Source of the DNA: Mucilaginibacter sp.
Lineage (GTDB): Bacteria; Bacteroidota; Bacteroidia; Sphingobacteriales; Sphingobacteriaceae
DNA length: 64,000 nucleotides
Assembly: GCF_025362475.1 (NCBI RefSeq)
Contig: NZ_JANYGH010000050.1
Span: 20,234-84,233 of the forward strand
Direction: 5' to 3'
In this document: positions 1 to 9,398 of the stretch, one piece after another
Numbering within the stretch: position 1 is the stretch's first letter
How the letters are laid out: every line of letters begins with the position of its first letter
Notes under the pieces: generated by a model
Told to the model about the DNA's origin: nothing
Databases searched by the model: none
The model's input: only the letters and a program-made list of their open reading frames with translations
Made by a program: the position numbers and the translations under genes

Positions 1-1960
1 CAGAAGTTTGCCCGTTATCCTCATCGCCGCAATAACCATCCGGGGTTGCTTTATATAATTTGTTCATTACATCGCGTACGTGCAACTGTGTCTTCCATGG
101 TTCACCGGCGTAATTGTACAGGTAAATCATGTGTTGAATCGGCTGGTTACCATGCGCGTACTGCCCCATGTTCACAATCTGCATTTCGCGGATCTCATGA
201 ATAGTTTCTCCGTAATAACTGTCGTCAAAAATTGGCGGCAGGGTAAATACAGAATCCAACTTGGTTATAAATTGCTTTTTACCCCCCATCAGGTTAATCA
301 AGCCCTGGATGTCATGAAAAACACTCCAGCTATAGTGCCAGCTATTACCCTCCGTAAAGGCATCGCCCCATTTAAACGGACTAAACGGTGTTTCAAATGA
401 GCCATCTTTATTTTTACCACGCATTAACCCGGTTGATGGGTCAAAAAGATTGCGGTAGTTCATACTGCGTTTTTTGTAAACATCTGTTTCGGAAGCCGGC
501 TTGCCTAAGGCTTTGCCCAATTTATAAATGGTAAAATCGTCATAAGCATACTCCAAAGTACGGGCTGCATTTTCATTGATCTTTACATCATAAGGTACAT
601 AACCCAGTGTGTTATAATATTCAACACCCTCTCTGCCCGTAGCTGCAGGCCCCTTGTTATTGGCGCCATGAACCAGTGCCTCATACAGTTTATTAATATC
701 GTACCCCTTACCGCCTTTTAAATAGGCTTCAGAAACTACCGAGGCGGAGTTATTACCAATCATTACAGCAGAATATCCGGGGCTCGACCACTCAGGCAAC
801 CAACCTCCTTCTTTGTAATCATTGATCAACCCTTCCTGCATCTCTTTGTTGATAGAAGGATAAACCAGGTTCAGGAATGGATATAATGCCCTGAAGGTGT
901 CCCAAAAGCCAGTACCCGCAAATTTGTAACCCGGAAACACTTTACCTGTTGATGCACTGTAATGCACAATTTTATTATCGGCATCTATCTCATATAATTT
1001 ATTAGGGAAGAAAACCATGCGGTAAAGGCAGGAGTAAAAAGTACGCGTTTGATCAATAGTACCACCTTCAACAGTTAAGCGATTAAGCGTTTTGTTCCAA
1101 ACATCTTTTGCTTTTTGTTTGGTAACATCAAAACTATCATTACCTACTTCTCTTTTTAAGTTTAGTTCGGCTTGTTCTATACTGATAAATGATGATGCCA
1201 CTCTTAAATGCACCTTTTCGCCATGAGCGGTTTTAAAACCTATCAATGCGCTTGCATGTTCGGCTTTCAATTCAAGACCATCGCTTAATGTAGTATCACT
1301 GTAGGTTTGTGCAAGGGTTATGGCCTTATCTACATAAATAACAAAATAGTTTTTGAAGTTTTTTAACGGCCCGCGGGCGTATTTGGTAGAGTAACCTACA
1401 ATCTTTTTCTCTCCGGGGATGATCTTTACATATGAACCTTTATTCAGTGCATCGATCACTATAAATGAGCTATCGGTTTTAGGATAGGTGAACCTGAACT
1501 GGGCTGCTCTTTCTGTGGGTGTAATTTCGGTTGTTACATCATGATCGGCAAGATATACGCTGTAGTAATATGGCTTGGCTATCTCGGCTTTGTGCGAAAA
1601 CCAGCTTGCACGGCTGTTTTGAGAAACTTTTAGATGTTTGGTAACCGGCATAATTGCAAACTGCCCGTAATCATTCATCCAGGGTGATGGCTGGTGCGTT
1701 TGCTTAAAGCCGCGTATTTTATGCGCATCATAAGTATAAGCCCATCCATCGCCCATTACACCGGTTTGCGGGGTCCAAAAGTTCATGCCCCATGGTAAGG
1801 CTATCGCCGGGTAAGTATTTCCGTTCGATAAATCGTAATGCGAATCGGTTCCCATCAAGGGGTTAATGTATTCAACAGGATCGGTAACCTTATTTACCTG
1901 CTGGGCAAATGAACTTGCAGCGGCAAAAAGGGAGGCAATAAGTACCAGGGCTTTCTTCAT
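1..1960 (-). CDS. GH92 alpha-mannosidase, 3' end cut by window
   Basis: Reading leftward from the ATG at 1958-1960, 653 codons are open to the window edge, so the C-terminus is missing. A signal peptide (MKKALVLIASLFAAASSFAQ) is followed by typical family GH92 sequence: GFWDTFRALYP, the FTEGNSWHYSW block, and GYCGDEDNGQTS at the edge. GH92 enzymes are calcium-dependent inverting exo-alpha-mannosidases. With a constant offset of +4 from the studied Bacteroides enzyme BT3990 (numbers recalled), Glu537 fits the general acid, Asp646 and Asp648 the base pair, and His588-Glu589 the HE motif linked to alpha-1,2 specificity. It lies just downstream of susD, beyond a hairpin at 2010-2039, so it is either read through from susCD or separately controlled. 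The family call is firm; linkage specificity is inferred. Confidence 0.93.
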   Translation of the reverse strand, partial: MKKALVLIASLFAAASSFAQQVNKVTDPVEYINPLMGTDSHYDLSNGNTYPAIALPWGMNFWTPQTGVMGDGWAYTYDAHKIRGFKQTHQPSPWMNDYGQFAIMPVTKHLKVSQNSRASWFSHKAEIAKPYYYSVYLADHDVTTEITPTERAAQFRFTYPKTDSSFIVIDALNKGSYVKIIPGEKKIVGYSTKYARGPLKNFKNYFVIYVDKAITLAQTYSDTTLSDGLELKAEHASALIGFKTAHGEKVHLRVASSFISIEQAELNLKREVGNDSFDVTKQKAKDVWNKTLNRLTVEGGTIDQTRTFYSCLYRMVFFPNKLYEIDADNKIVHYSASTGKVFPGYKFAGTGFWDTFRALYPFLNLVYPSINKEMQEGLINDYKEGGWLPEWSSPGYSAVMIGNNSASVVSEAYLKGGKGYDINKLYEALVHGANNKGPAATGREGVEYYNTLGYVPYDVKINENAARTLEYAYDDFTIYKLGKALGKPASETDVYKKRSMNYRNLFDPSTGLMRGKNKDGSFETPFSPFKWGDAFTEGNSWHYSWSVFHDIQGLINLMGGKKQFITKLDSVFTLPPIFDDSYYGETIHEIREMQIVNMGQYAHGNQPIQHMIYLYNYAGEPWKTQLHVRDVMNKLYKATPDGYCGDEDNGQTS

Positions 1961-2009
1961 GCTTTTAAAATGATCTTTTTGGTAAAACGTTTAACCAGCC
2001 GTAAATATA

Positions 2010-2039
2010 AAAAGACTGGCACGTAAATGCCAGTCTTTT
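2010..2039 (-). terminator. Hairpin between susD and the GH92 gene
   Basis: An 11-bp perfect stem (AAAAGACTGGC pairing with GCCAGTCTTTT) with an 8-nt loop lies 23 bp past the susD stop codon. It has A-runs before and T-runs after on both strands, so it can act in either direction. It probably terminates or attenuates susCD transcription before the GH92 gene. Confidence 0.65.
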
Positions 2040-2062
2040 ACAATCTTATTCACTAAATTTAA

Positions 2063-3568
2063 TTACCAACCGGTATTTTGGGTTAACTTACTGTTTGTGC
2101 TTATTTCGCGCTGCGGAATAGGCCATAAGTAATACTGGGCTTTCATGGTAACATTTTGCTCATTTTTAGTAGCAGTAGCATCACCAAATGTATTATTGAT
2201 CACATCATAAACCTGGTGTGTACGCTGAATATCAAAATAAGCTTTGTTTTCATAAGCCAGCTCATGATAGCGTTCTTTCCAAACCTCTTTACGGAAGGCA
2301 TCCTGGGTTAAAGCGCCAATTGGGGCCAACTGTGCACGTGCTCTTATCTTGTTGAGCTGGGCAATAGCGACGGTATTAGGCGCACCTTCTGCTTCGTTGC
2401 TAGCTTCGGCGTAAATCAACATAGCTTCGGGCAGGCGTAAAAAAGTCCAGTTTTCATCACTCTGACCGTTACCCGTTGCACTCTCTACGTGAAAATACTT
2501 ATAAAGGGCGTGTTCGCCAAAGTTTATTATTGAACCATCTTTAAATGAAGGATAGCTTGAAAAATAAAACTGCCTTTCTTTGGTGCGTAAATCTCCGGCC
2601 TCGTAGCTGGCTACAAAAGCGTTGGTAGGAATCATTGCCCCAAGGTGATCGCCATATGAGCCAACCAATAGGTTAAATGGTACGGTTAATTGAGGAATTG
2701 CATTGGTAGCCACACCCACTAAGTAGTTGGATTGAAATATCAATTCGCCCTGATTTTTGTGTGCATTGTCATGCAGGTAATCGTACTTATCAAACAAAGT
2801 GTACGCGGTGCCATTTATAACTGGCAAAATTTCCGCAGCAGCTAAAGCATAATTTGCTGTCTTTTTAAGCGGGAAGCCTGCAGTAGTTAAATAAACGCTG
2901 GCTAACAAGGTACGTACAGCACCTAAAGAAACCTTACCTGTATTATCAGACTCTGGCAAGCCAGATACTTCAGCGGCTTTTAGATCGCTGATGATTTGAT
3001 CATATACAGCAGATGCAGCTGTACGTGCAGGATAAAGATTAGGGCTGCTGAGGGTTACCGGAGTAGTGAGCAATGGCACATCACCGTATAACCTTACCAG
3101 GTGATAGTAGAAGAATGCCCTTAAAAAATAGGTCTCGCCCAATAAGGCCTTTTTATCAGCATCAGGCATTGGCGATATGGGAGGGATGTTGGCGAGTGCT
3201 AAATTAGCATTTGATATAGCTGCATAGCTATTTTGCCATACATCCTCAAAACCCGGGTTAACCGCATCTGTACGGTTATTGATAACGTTATTGTTGTTAA
3301 CGCTTTGGCCTAATGACGTAGCGTGGCCTGCAAAAAGCTCGATGGTGATAAACGGGCTTTCGCCATATGCATCACCGTTTTGAAACAGGTAAAGCTTTTG
3401 ATAAATACCATTAACAAATATACGCGCCTGGTTTGCACTGCTAAAATAATTGCTTTTTACAAAACCACCTTTGTTTTTTTCAACAAGTTCGTTTTTGCAA
3501 CTGCTAACCAATATAGTGAGAATCAGTAATGAATAACCAATTCGGTATTTTTTTAAGTTAAACTTCAT
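2063..3568 (-). CDS. SusD/RagB-family glycan-binding lipoprotein
   Basis: 501 residues, a usual length for the family. The N-terminus is a lipoprotein signal with the lipobox LVSSC, giving a lipidated Cys24. Downstream are the alpha-helical TPR-like segments typical of RagB/SusD proteins (for example the ALLGETYFLRAFFYYHLVRLYGDVPLL stretch at about 140-168, given here only as its region) and a C-terminal part ending LTQNTGW. SusD proteins sit on the outer surface as a lid over the SusC channel and bind the oligosaccharide before import. It lies 23 bp downstream of susC and is surely co-transcribed. The particular glycan cannot be read from the sequence; the neighbouring GH92 points to mannose-containing glycans. 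Confidence 0.95.
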   Translation of the reverse strand: MKFNLKKYRIGYSLLILTILVSSCKNELVEKNKGGFVKSNYFSSANQARIFVNGIYQKLYLFQNGDAYGESPFITIELFAGHATSLGQSVNNNNVINNRTDAVNPGFEDVWQNSYAAISNANLALANIPPISPMPDADKKALLGETYFLRAFFYYHLVRLYGDVPLLTTPVTLSSPNLYPARTAASAVYDQIISDLKAAEVSGLPESDNTGKVSLGAVRTLLASVYLTTAGFPLKKTANYALAAAEILPVINGTAYTLFDKYDYLHDNAHKNQGELIFQSNYLVGVATNAIPQLTVPFNLLVGSYGDHLGAMIPTNAFVASYEAGDLRTKERQFYFSSYPSFKDGSIINFGEHALYKYFHVESATGNGQSDENWTFLRLPEAMLIYAEASNEAEGAPNTVAIAQLNKIRARAQLAPIGALTQDAFRKEVWKERYHELAYENKAYFDIQRTHQVYDVINNTFGDATATKNEQNVTMKAQYYLWPIPQREISTNSKLTQNTGW

Positions 3569-3591
3569 AATTGTATGTTTTAACGTTGAAA

Positions 3592-6500
3592 TTAGAAACT
3601 AACATTTAAGCCAAGCAGGAAAGTTCTTGGTTTTGGATAATCATAAAACTGGATGCCTTGATTAAAGTTGCTGTTATTGTTAGGATTCTTAGGATCGTAA
3701 CCGTAAGTAGAAACTTCAGGATCATAGCCAGTATACTTGGTTATCACAAACAAATTTTGCGCCTGCGCATAAACCCTTAGCCTGCTTAATTTTATTTTAG
3801 ATATCGTAGCAGTTGGGAAAGTGTAACCAAGTGTCACAGATCTGCCACGGATGAAATTACCGCTTTCTACTTTTGTAGAGTAGATCTCTGTTTGGTAATA
3901 TACATAAGCTGGCCTGTCTTCGGCGATGCTGGTATTTTGATTGGTTGGTGTCCATGCATTCAAAACTGTGGCATAGCTGTTAGCCTGGCCTGTACGATCC
4001 TGACCTGAGTGACGGGTTAGGTTCATGATCTGGTTGCCCCAGTTAAATTGCAAATCGACGCCTAAATCGATGTTTTTATAACGGAAGGTGTTACTTAACG
4101 TTCCGTAACCATCTGGTATTGATTTACCAAGGATAACTTTATCATCAGCCGTGATTTTGCCATCATGGTTGGTATCCTGAACTTTCAGGTCACCAGGCAA
4201 TTTGTTAAATACAGCAGCTTGAGATGCCTCTGCAGTACCCCATGTACCTAACACTTGGTAACCATAAAAGCTACCAGCAGGTAAACCTACACGCATCAGG
4301 TTAAATTGTGAAAGGAACGTTGGCGATAGGAATATATCATCGTTTGATGCTCCTAAGCTTAGTATCTTATTCTTTAAAAACGAGATATTGAATGAGGTGT
4401 TCCAGCTAAAATCTTTGGTTTTAATGTTCTGTGTATTGATGGTTAACTCCAAACCTTTGTTTTGTAAACGGCCAATGTTTTTGTAAACACTGTTTACACC
4501 ACTTGTTTCTGGTAATGGTGCATTAAGGAGTAAACTTTGTGTTTTCTTCAAATAAGCATCCGCCTCAATGTTAATGCGGTTATTGAATAATCCTACTGAG
4601 AACCCAAGGTCATATTCAGCTGTTTTTTCCCATGATAAATCCTCGTTACCAATTGAACCTAATTGCGTACCAATAGCCTGGGCACCATTAAATACGTAGT
4701 TAACTGTACCAATTCTTGCCTGCGACTGGTATTCACCAATTTCGGAGTTACCGGTTAAACCATAGCTCAACCTAAATTTAAGGTCAGATATTGTTTTATT
4801 GTCCTTCAGGAAATCTTCTTGTGAAGCGCGCCATGCAAAAGCTGCAGACGGGAAGAAACCATTTTTAACGTTTGCACCAAAACGCGATGAACCATCCCTA
4901 CGCCCGGTTACTGTTAGCAGATATTTTTCTTCGTAGTTATAATTTAAACGACCAAAGTATGAGCGCATTTGCCATGCATCGTAATTTGATGAAGGAATGC
5001 CAGGGATAGAACCGGCGCCTAAGTTATAATACTGATAATAGTTATCAGACAGGTTGCTTGTATAAGCACCTAAGCCAGTCTGCTGGAAATTTTGTTGCTC
5101 TGTACCTACTACAACATTAATGTTATGCACCTTGTTAAAGGTTTTAGTGTAAGTAACGTGATTTTCCCATTGCCAAAATGTATTGTTTTGCTCTTCAATT
5201 GAAGCCGAACTATTGGTTTGGCTTGCAACAGAACCTCCTACTAAACCGCTTTGAAAGTGAGGGTTGTAATTGGCAGATGTTGTTACGCCTAAAGTACTGC
5301 GGAAAACCAAGCCAGGTATAATGTTTATGTCAACATAGCCATTACCGCTGAAAATACGTTTTTTATAAAGCGCCTCAACCTCATTTGCCTGGGCCACGGG
5401 ATTATCACCACCTTCTAAATTAGGGTAATCTGTACGTTTACCGTAAGTTCCATCAGGATATTTAATAGGAATAAAAGGTACCATTTCAATTAACATACGC
5501 GGAATGTTGTTACCTCCTGTACCATCATCGGCAGTACGCTGATCCTGGGTGTTGTAATTTAAGGTAGCACCAACTTTTAACCACGATTTTATCTGGTTAT
5601 CAAAAGTCATGCGGGCGTTGTACCGTTTTAAATAGCTATTTAAAATAATACCCTGATCGTTAGCATAGTTTAAAAAGAAACCATAGGTTAATTTATCTGT
5701 ACCACCTGTAAATGTTAAGTTGTGGTTTTGGCTTACCGCGTTGCGGGTTGTAGCTTTTTGCCAATCCACATCGTAAAGCGGCTGCAGGTTTTGGTCAAAT
5801 AATTTACCAATAAGCGCAGTACGTTGCAGTTTTGGATCTCTTGAAGCATAGTTTCCAGCTGCCCAACCTACCGGGTCATATTTTTTAATGTTTGCATATG
5901 ATAGATCTTCAACTTCCATAAACTGTTTAGAGTTTAATACTGGAAGTTCTTTGGCCATATGCCCTACACTTACATAGGCATCGTAACTAACCGTACCTTC
6001 TCCCCTTTTTCCACGTTTGGTGGTTACCAGGATAACACCGTTTGCACCACGGGTACCATAAATAGCTGTTGATGACGCGTCTTTCAATACGTCAACCGAT
6101 TCGATATCATTTGGATTGATCGCATTACCACCTTCTGTCCAGATAACACCGTCAACTACGTACAATGGATCTGATTTGGTATTGATAGAACTAAATCCAC
6201 GGATCCTGATCTTGGTGTTACCGCCTGGCGCGCCAGAGTTTGTTGAAACATTAACACCGGCAATTTTACCAGATAATTCCTGCTCAAGGTTAGTTTGTGG
6301 TCTTTCCTGTAATTGTTTTGCAGCTACGCTACCAACCGAACCTGTTAAATCAACACGTTTTTGGGTACCATAACCTACAACAACCACTTCGCTCAGGGCT
6401 TTAGGTGCTTCAACCAACAAAACATTCAGCGTTGTTTTGCCGGCAACAGCTACTTCTTGTGTAGTGTAACCAATAAAGCTAAATATTAGTGCTGCATTTT

Positions 6501-7005
6501 CGGGTGCATTTAAAGTGTATTTACCACTTGCATCCGTTTGAACACCAACGTCAGTTCCCTTAATTTTAACGGTTACGCCAGGCAAAGGACCTTTTTCGTC
6601 AGATACCGTACCAGATACCTTTATATCCGCAACTGCAGCTACAACAATATCTTTCTTTTTAACCACAATGGTTTCCTGGAAAATTTTGTAGGTTAAAGGC
6701 TGATCTTTAAAACATTGGTCAAGAGCTTGCTCCAAAGGAACGCCTGCTACTTCAATATTAATAGTACTGGCTTTTGACACATCCTGCTTATCATACATAA
6801 AATGATAACCGGTTTGCTTTTCAATTGATCTGAGTATCTTTTCAACTGAGGCATTTTTTTGATGCAAGGTAACCACCTGGCTATAGGTTTTGGCACTTAC
6901 ATTAGTAAGTACCGCTACCATGATAATAACTGTTAGCTTCATAGCTAAAATTATTTTGGATAATTGGGGCCATACCAAAAGCGTGGCCTTAGAATTAAAA
7001 TTCAT
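3592..7005 (-). CDS. SusC/RagA TonB-dependent receptor with STN domain
   Basis: 1137 residues. The long N-terminal signal ends near SAKTYSQ (about residue 43), then comes an STN domain (about 49-115), a carboxypeptidase-regulatory-like beta-sandwich (about 128-200), the SusC motif VVVVGYGTQKRVDLTGSV, a plug with the PLYVVDGV motif, and a long beta-barrel ending LLGLNVSF with a terminal aromatic residue. SusC imports oligosaccharides through the outer membrane using TonB energy. The STN domain is the signalling part that contacts a FecR-type anti-sigma factor, and fecR and sigma genes lie immediately upstream, so this receptor very likely reports substrate binding to them. The ATG used matches the long signal typical of STN-type SusC proteins. 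Confidence 0.96.
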   Translation of the reverse strand: MNFNSKATLLVWPQLSKIILAMKLTVIIMVAVLTNVSAKTYSQVVTLHQKNASVEKILRSIEKQTGYHFMYDKQDVSKASTINIEVAGVPLEQALDQCFKDQPLTYKIFQETIVVKKKDIVVAAVADIKVSGTVSDEKGPLPGVTVKIKGTDVGVQTDASGKYTLNAPENAALIFSFIGYTTQEVAVAGKTTLNVLLVEAPKALSEVVVVGYGTQKRVDLTGSVGSVAAKQLQERPQTNLEQELSGKIAGVNVSTNSGAPGGNTKIRIRGFSSINTKSDPLYVVDGVIWTEGGNAINPNDIESVDVLKDASSTAIYGTRGANGVILVTTKRGKRGEGTVSYDAYVSVGHMAKELPVLNSKQFMEVEDLSYANIKKYDPVGWAAGNYASRDPKLQRTALIGKLFDQNLQPLYDVDWQKATTRNAVSQNHNLTFTGGTDKLTYGFFLNYANDQGIILNSYLKRYNARMTFDNQIKSWLKVGATLNYNTQDQRTADDGTGGNNIPRMLIEMVPFIPIKYPDGTYGKRTDYPNLEGGDNPVAQANEVEALYKKRIFSGNGYVDINIIPGLVFRSTLGVTTSANYNPHFQSGLVGGSVASQTNSSASIEEQNNTFWQWENHVTYTKTFNKVHNINVVVGTEQQNFQQTGLGAYTSNLSDNYYQYYNLGAGSIPGIPSSNYDAWQMRSYFGRLNYNYEEKYLLTVTGRRDGSSRFGANVKNGFFPSAAFAWRASQEDFLKDNKTISDLKFRLSYGLTGNSEIGEYQSQARIGTVNYVFNGAQAIGTQLGSIGNEDLSWEKTAEYDLGFSVGLFNNRINIEADAYLKKTQSLLLNAPLPETSGVNSVYKNIGRLQNKGLELTINTQNIKTKDFSWNTSFNISFLKNKILSLGASNDDIFLSPTFLSQFNLMRVGLPAGSFYGYQVLGTWGTAEASQAAVFNKLPGDLKVQDTNHDGKITADDKVILGKSIPDGYGTLSNTFRYKNIDLGVDLQFNWGNQIMNLTRHSGQDRTGQANSYATVLNAWTPTNQNTSIAEDRPAYVYYQTEIYSTKVESGNFIRGRSVTLGYTFPTATISKIKLSRLRVYAQAQNLFVITKYTGYDPEVSTYGYDPKNPNNNSNFNQGIQFYDYPKPRTFLLGLNVSF

Positions 7006-7077
7006 AAGTTTGTAGAGTTTGGGTTAAACATTTACGTTCAATTCGTGGATTGTAATTTTGGGGACCCAGATATTTAG

Positions 7078-7105
7078 CCGGGAAAGTACTGCGAATACTT
7101 CCCGG
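7078..7105. other. Hairpin in the susC-fecR gap
   Basis: CCGGGAA and TTCCCGG form a 7-bp stem extended by GTA/TAC with one bulged A. The T-run is on the plus-strand side (7107-7112), which is the wrong side for terminating the minus-strand fecR transcript. It may be an RNA structure in the susC leader or a terminator for antisense transcription. Confidence 0.4.
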
Positions 7106-7281
7106 TATTTTTTTGGCTAATTTCTATATCATACATGATACGTTTCCACATATATGATAAACCGTTTTACCAATAGAGTCCCGCCCTGGATTAACTTATT
7201 TTTTGTATTTCTTCCATCATATGGTTGTTTAATGTGAACAATTGGTTGTTTATTGGTAGATTGTATTTGGGGTTATTTATG

Positions 7282-8487
7282 TTACGGCAACACCGTAATG
7301 TGTTTATCTTCTATTTTATAATTAATACCCATGTATTTAAGCATGCCCATTAATTCTGATGCTTTTACATTGCGCGATATTCTTCCTGTAAATTCTTTTA
7401 CCGGCATCTTACCTGCAAAACTTACCTGTACATCGTACCAGCGGGCTGCCTGCCTCATAATTGTTTCAATTCCGGCATCCCTGAACTGAAAGATCCCATC
7501 TTTCCAGGCAACGGCGTCATCTGCATCCGGGTTATCAATTACTTTTATAAGTCCATTTTGATTAAGCTGAGCCTGCTGACCGGGCTTTAGCATACTGAAA
7601 TTCTGGCTATTGCTTATTTTTACCGAGCCTTCTAACAAGGTGGTTTTCATTACCGCTTCATCATTGTAAGCCATAATATTAAAATGGGTTCCTAAAACCT
7701 CCACCACTGTATTATTCACCTTAACCCTAAATGGCATCTTGGCATTTTTGGCAACCTCAAAATAAGCTTCGCCAGTGATTTCAACCTCCCTTGTTTTGCC
7801 TTTGAATACCGCCGGAAAGCTTAATGATGATGCGGAGTTTAACCATACCTTACTTCCATCATCCAGCACCAGCTGATACTGGCCTCCTCTTGGCGTAGAT
7901 ACAGTGTTCATAGGAGCAGCCGAGTTATCACCATTCTTGTCTGTTTCGTAAACCAACTGACCGTCCCGGGTTTTATGAATACGCGCGGAGCCCTCGTTAA
8001 CTAACAGTCCATTTTTTGCACTATCAAGTGTTATGGTTTTGCCATTGGCTAAGGTCAAAATTGCCTTATTACCACCTGGTAAAACATCATGCGCATGTTT
8101 TGCTTTGGCTATGTTTTTTTTTGCAATTACATTCTTATCCTGCCTCAATAATACATAGGCTCCAAAGCCAACAAAAACCATCATGGCAGCCGCAACCCCT
8201 AATTTTAGCCACAGCTGTTTTTTATTCGGCGGACGTATTGGATGAATATTATCATGGTCAGATTTACCCTGAAGAATGCTGTTTAAGATATCAATGCTTT
8301 TTGTACGATCAAAAAGAGGTCCATCAATTTCGAGGTTATCCCAGGCCTCATGAATAAGCGCAGTTACTTCCACATCGTTTGCAGATGAGTGAATGATCTC
8401 CATGAGTTCATCCTGCTCCTCTTGCGTAGCGGTTTGATGGTAATAACTATTAAAAAGGTAAGTAAGCCTCGCATTAACTGCACTCAT
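7282..8487 (-). CDS. FecR-family anti-sigma factor
   Basis: 401 residues from the ATG at 8485-8487; a longer frame exists only with a TTG start at 8523, so the ATG (MSAVNARLTYLF) is preferred. The N-terminal cytoplasmic helical domain binds the sigma factor. A single membrane segment lies at about 94-114, followed by the periplasmic FecR domain (VSTPRGGQYQLVLDDGSKVW at about 195-215) and a C-terminal DUF4974/STN-like domain ending at the stop. Such proteins hold an ECF sigma factor inactive until the STN domain of a loaded SusC touches them. The gene stands between the ECF sigma gene upstream and susC downstream, the standard order of a Bacteroidota sigma/anti-sigma glycan locus. Confidence 0.95.
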   Translation of the reverse strand: MSAVNARLTYLFNSYYHQTATQEEQDELMEIIHSSANDVEVTALIHEAWDNLEIDGPLFDRTKSIDILNSILQGKSDHDNIHPIRPPNKKQLWLKLGVAAAMMVFVGFGAYVLLRQDKNVIAKKNIAKAKHAHDVLPGGNKAILTLANGKTITLDSAKNGLLVNEGSARIHKTRDGQLVYETDKNGDNSAAPMNTVSTPRGGQYQLVLDDGSKVWLNSASSLSFPAVFKGKTREVEITGEAYFEVAKNAKMPFRVKVNNTVVEVLGTHFNIMAYNDEAVMKTTLLEGSVKISNSQNFSMLKPGQQAQLNQNGLIKVIDNPDADDAVAWKDGIFQFRDAGIETIMRQAARWYDVQVSFAGKMPVKEFTGRISRNVKASELMGMLKYMGINYKIEDKHITVLP

Positions 8488-8579
8488 ACAGGTAGATGTT
8501 AGTTCATAATTTAAAATTGGCAAATGGAGTTGGGGTAAAACTCACATACAAGACAACAAAAGGGGTAAAAAAGGGGGTA

Positions 8580-9221
8580 TTAGCTTTTAAAAAAAAATAA
8601 AAAAGTTTTTATTGTTATTAAAATAGCTGTAAAAACCTCCAGGTGGGTGCGCACATAATCGGTTATAGATGTAGTAGCTATCTGCAAATATTTCTTTACC
8701 GTTTCGCGGGAGAGTTTAAGCTGATCGGCAATTTCGGCATATTTGAGGCGGTTATGCCTGCTCAGTAAATAAACCTTCTGCTGCTGAGGAGGCAGGTGAT
8801 CAATTGCCTCATCCAATAAATTATAATACATGCCGGGATCTTGCTCAACATTTAGCAGGTTAATACTGCTTTGTTCCAGCTTCTTTATCTGTATCCGTTC
8901 TTTGGCAAGTTTTTTTAGGCAATTAAGCGCATAGTTTTTGGATATAACAAACAGGTATGCTTTAAAATCTTCAATATTACCGAGGGTTTCGCGGGTCATC
9001 CATATTTTTAAAAACACATCCTGTACAACTTCTTCAGCCAGTTCGGCAGAGTTAGTAATGCGATAAATATGAGTACCCAACTGTTGGTGATACGCTGTAA
9101 ACAATAAGCGAAAGGCATGCTCATCCCCTGCCGCTACCTTTAGAAGCAATTCGTTTTCATGATGAAGCTTCTTTGCTTTGGAAAGCAATTCGGGCTCATG
9201 GTCATAAGCAATATCCAACAT
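8580..9221 (-). CDS. ECF RNA polymerase sigma factor of the SusC/FecR group
   Basis: 213 residues. Sigma region 2 lies at about 35-105 (AEEVVQDVFLKIW is the region 2.2 core) and region 4 at about 138-190 (LPPQQQKVYLLSR and the helix-turn-helix around YAEIADQLKLSRETVKKYL). It should direct RNA polymerase to the susC promoter when released by FecR. An unusual part is the C-terminal tail, residues 196-212, a hydrophobic stretch (VFTAILITIKTFLFFFK) long enough to touch or enter the membrane. An 11-bp inverted repeat surrounds its promoter region (9230-9300). Confidence 0.95.
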   Translation of the reverse strand: MLDIAYDHEPELLSKAKKLHHENELLLKVAAGDEHAFRLLFTAYHQQLGTHIYRITNSAELAEEVVQDVFLKIWMTRETLGNIEDFKAYLFVISKNYALNCLKKLAKERIQIKKLEQSSINLLNVEQDPGMYYNLLDEAIDHLPPQQQKVYLLSRHNRLKYAEIADQLKLSRETVKKYLQIATTSITDYVRTHLEVFTAILITIKTFLFFFKS

Positions 9222-9229
9222 AGGTAATG

Positions 9230-9300
9230 TATAGTAGTGTCAAATAACGATTAAAATTTAAACTTGCAACGCAAAATAATTCAGGCAAAACACTACTATA
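9230..9300. promoter_or_regulatory. 11-bp inverted repeat flanking the ECF sigma promoter region
   Basis: TATAGTAGTGT at 9230-9240 is matched exactly by its reverse complement ACACTACTATA at 9290-9300. The 49-bp interval starts only 9 bp from the sigma ATG and is AT-rich, so the promoter most likely lies inside it. The pair could be two operator half-sites or a loop-forming control element. Confidence 0.4.
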
Positions 9301-9398
9301 ACTACGAAGTTGCGAAATAGTTTATACTTTTTTAACAACAAAGCATCTATAAATGGCATTATTTCTGAAATTGAGGCAATTATAATTTATCTGTTGCA

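Noticed and set aside
140..160. HGNQP in the GH92 enzyme, Gln606 where many relatives have Glu, as a sign of mannosyl-phosphate specificity
   Set aside because: The residue that acts as general acid is Glu537 in FTEGNSW, which is intact; Gln606 is at a different site, so the change does not indicate the phosphate-type variant.
7078..7112. Rho-independent terminator of fecR
   Set aside because: The T-run follows the hairpin on the plus strand, while fecR is transcribed on the minus strand.
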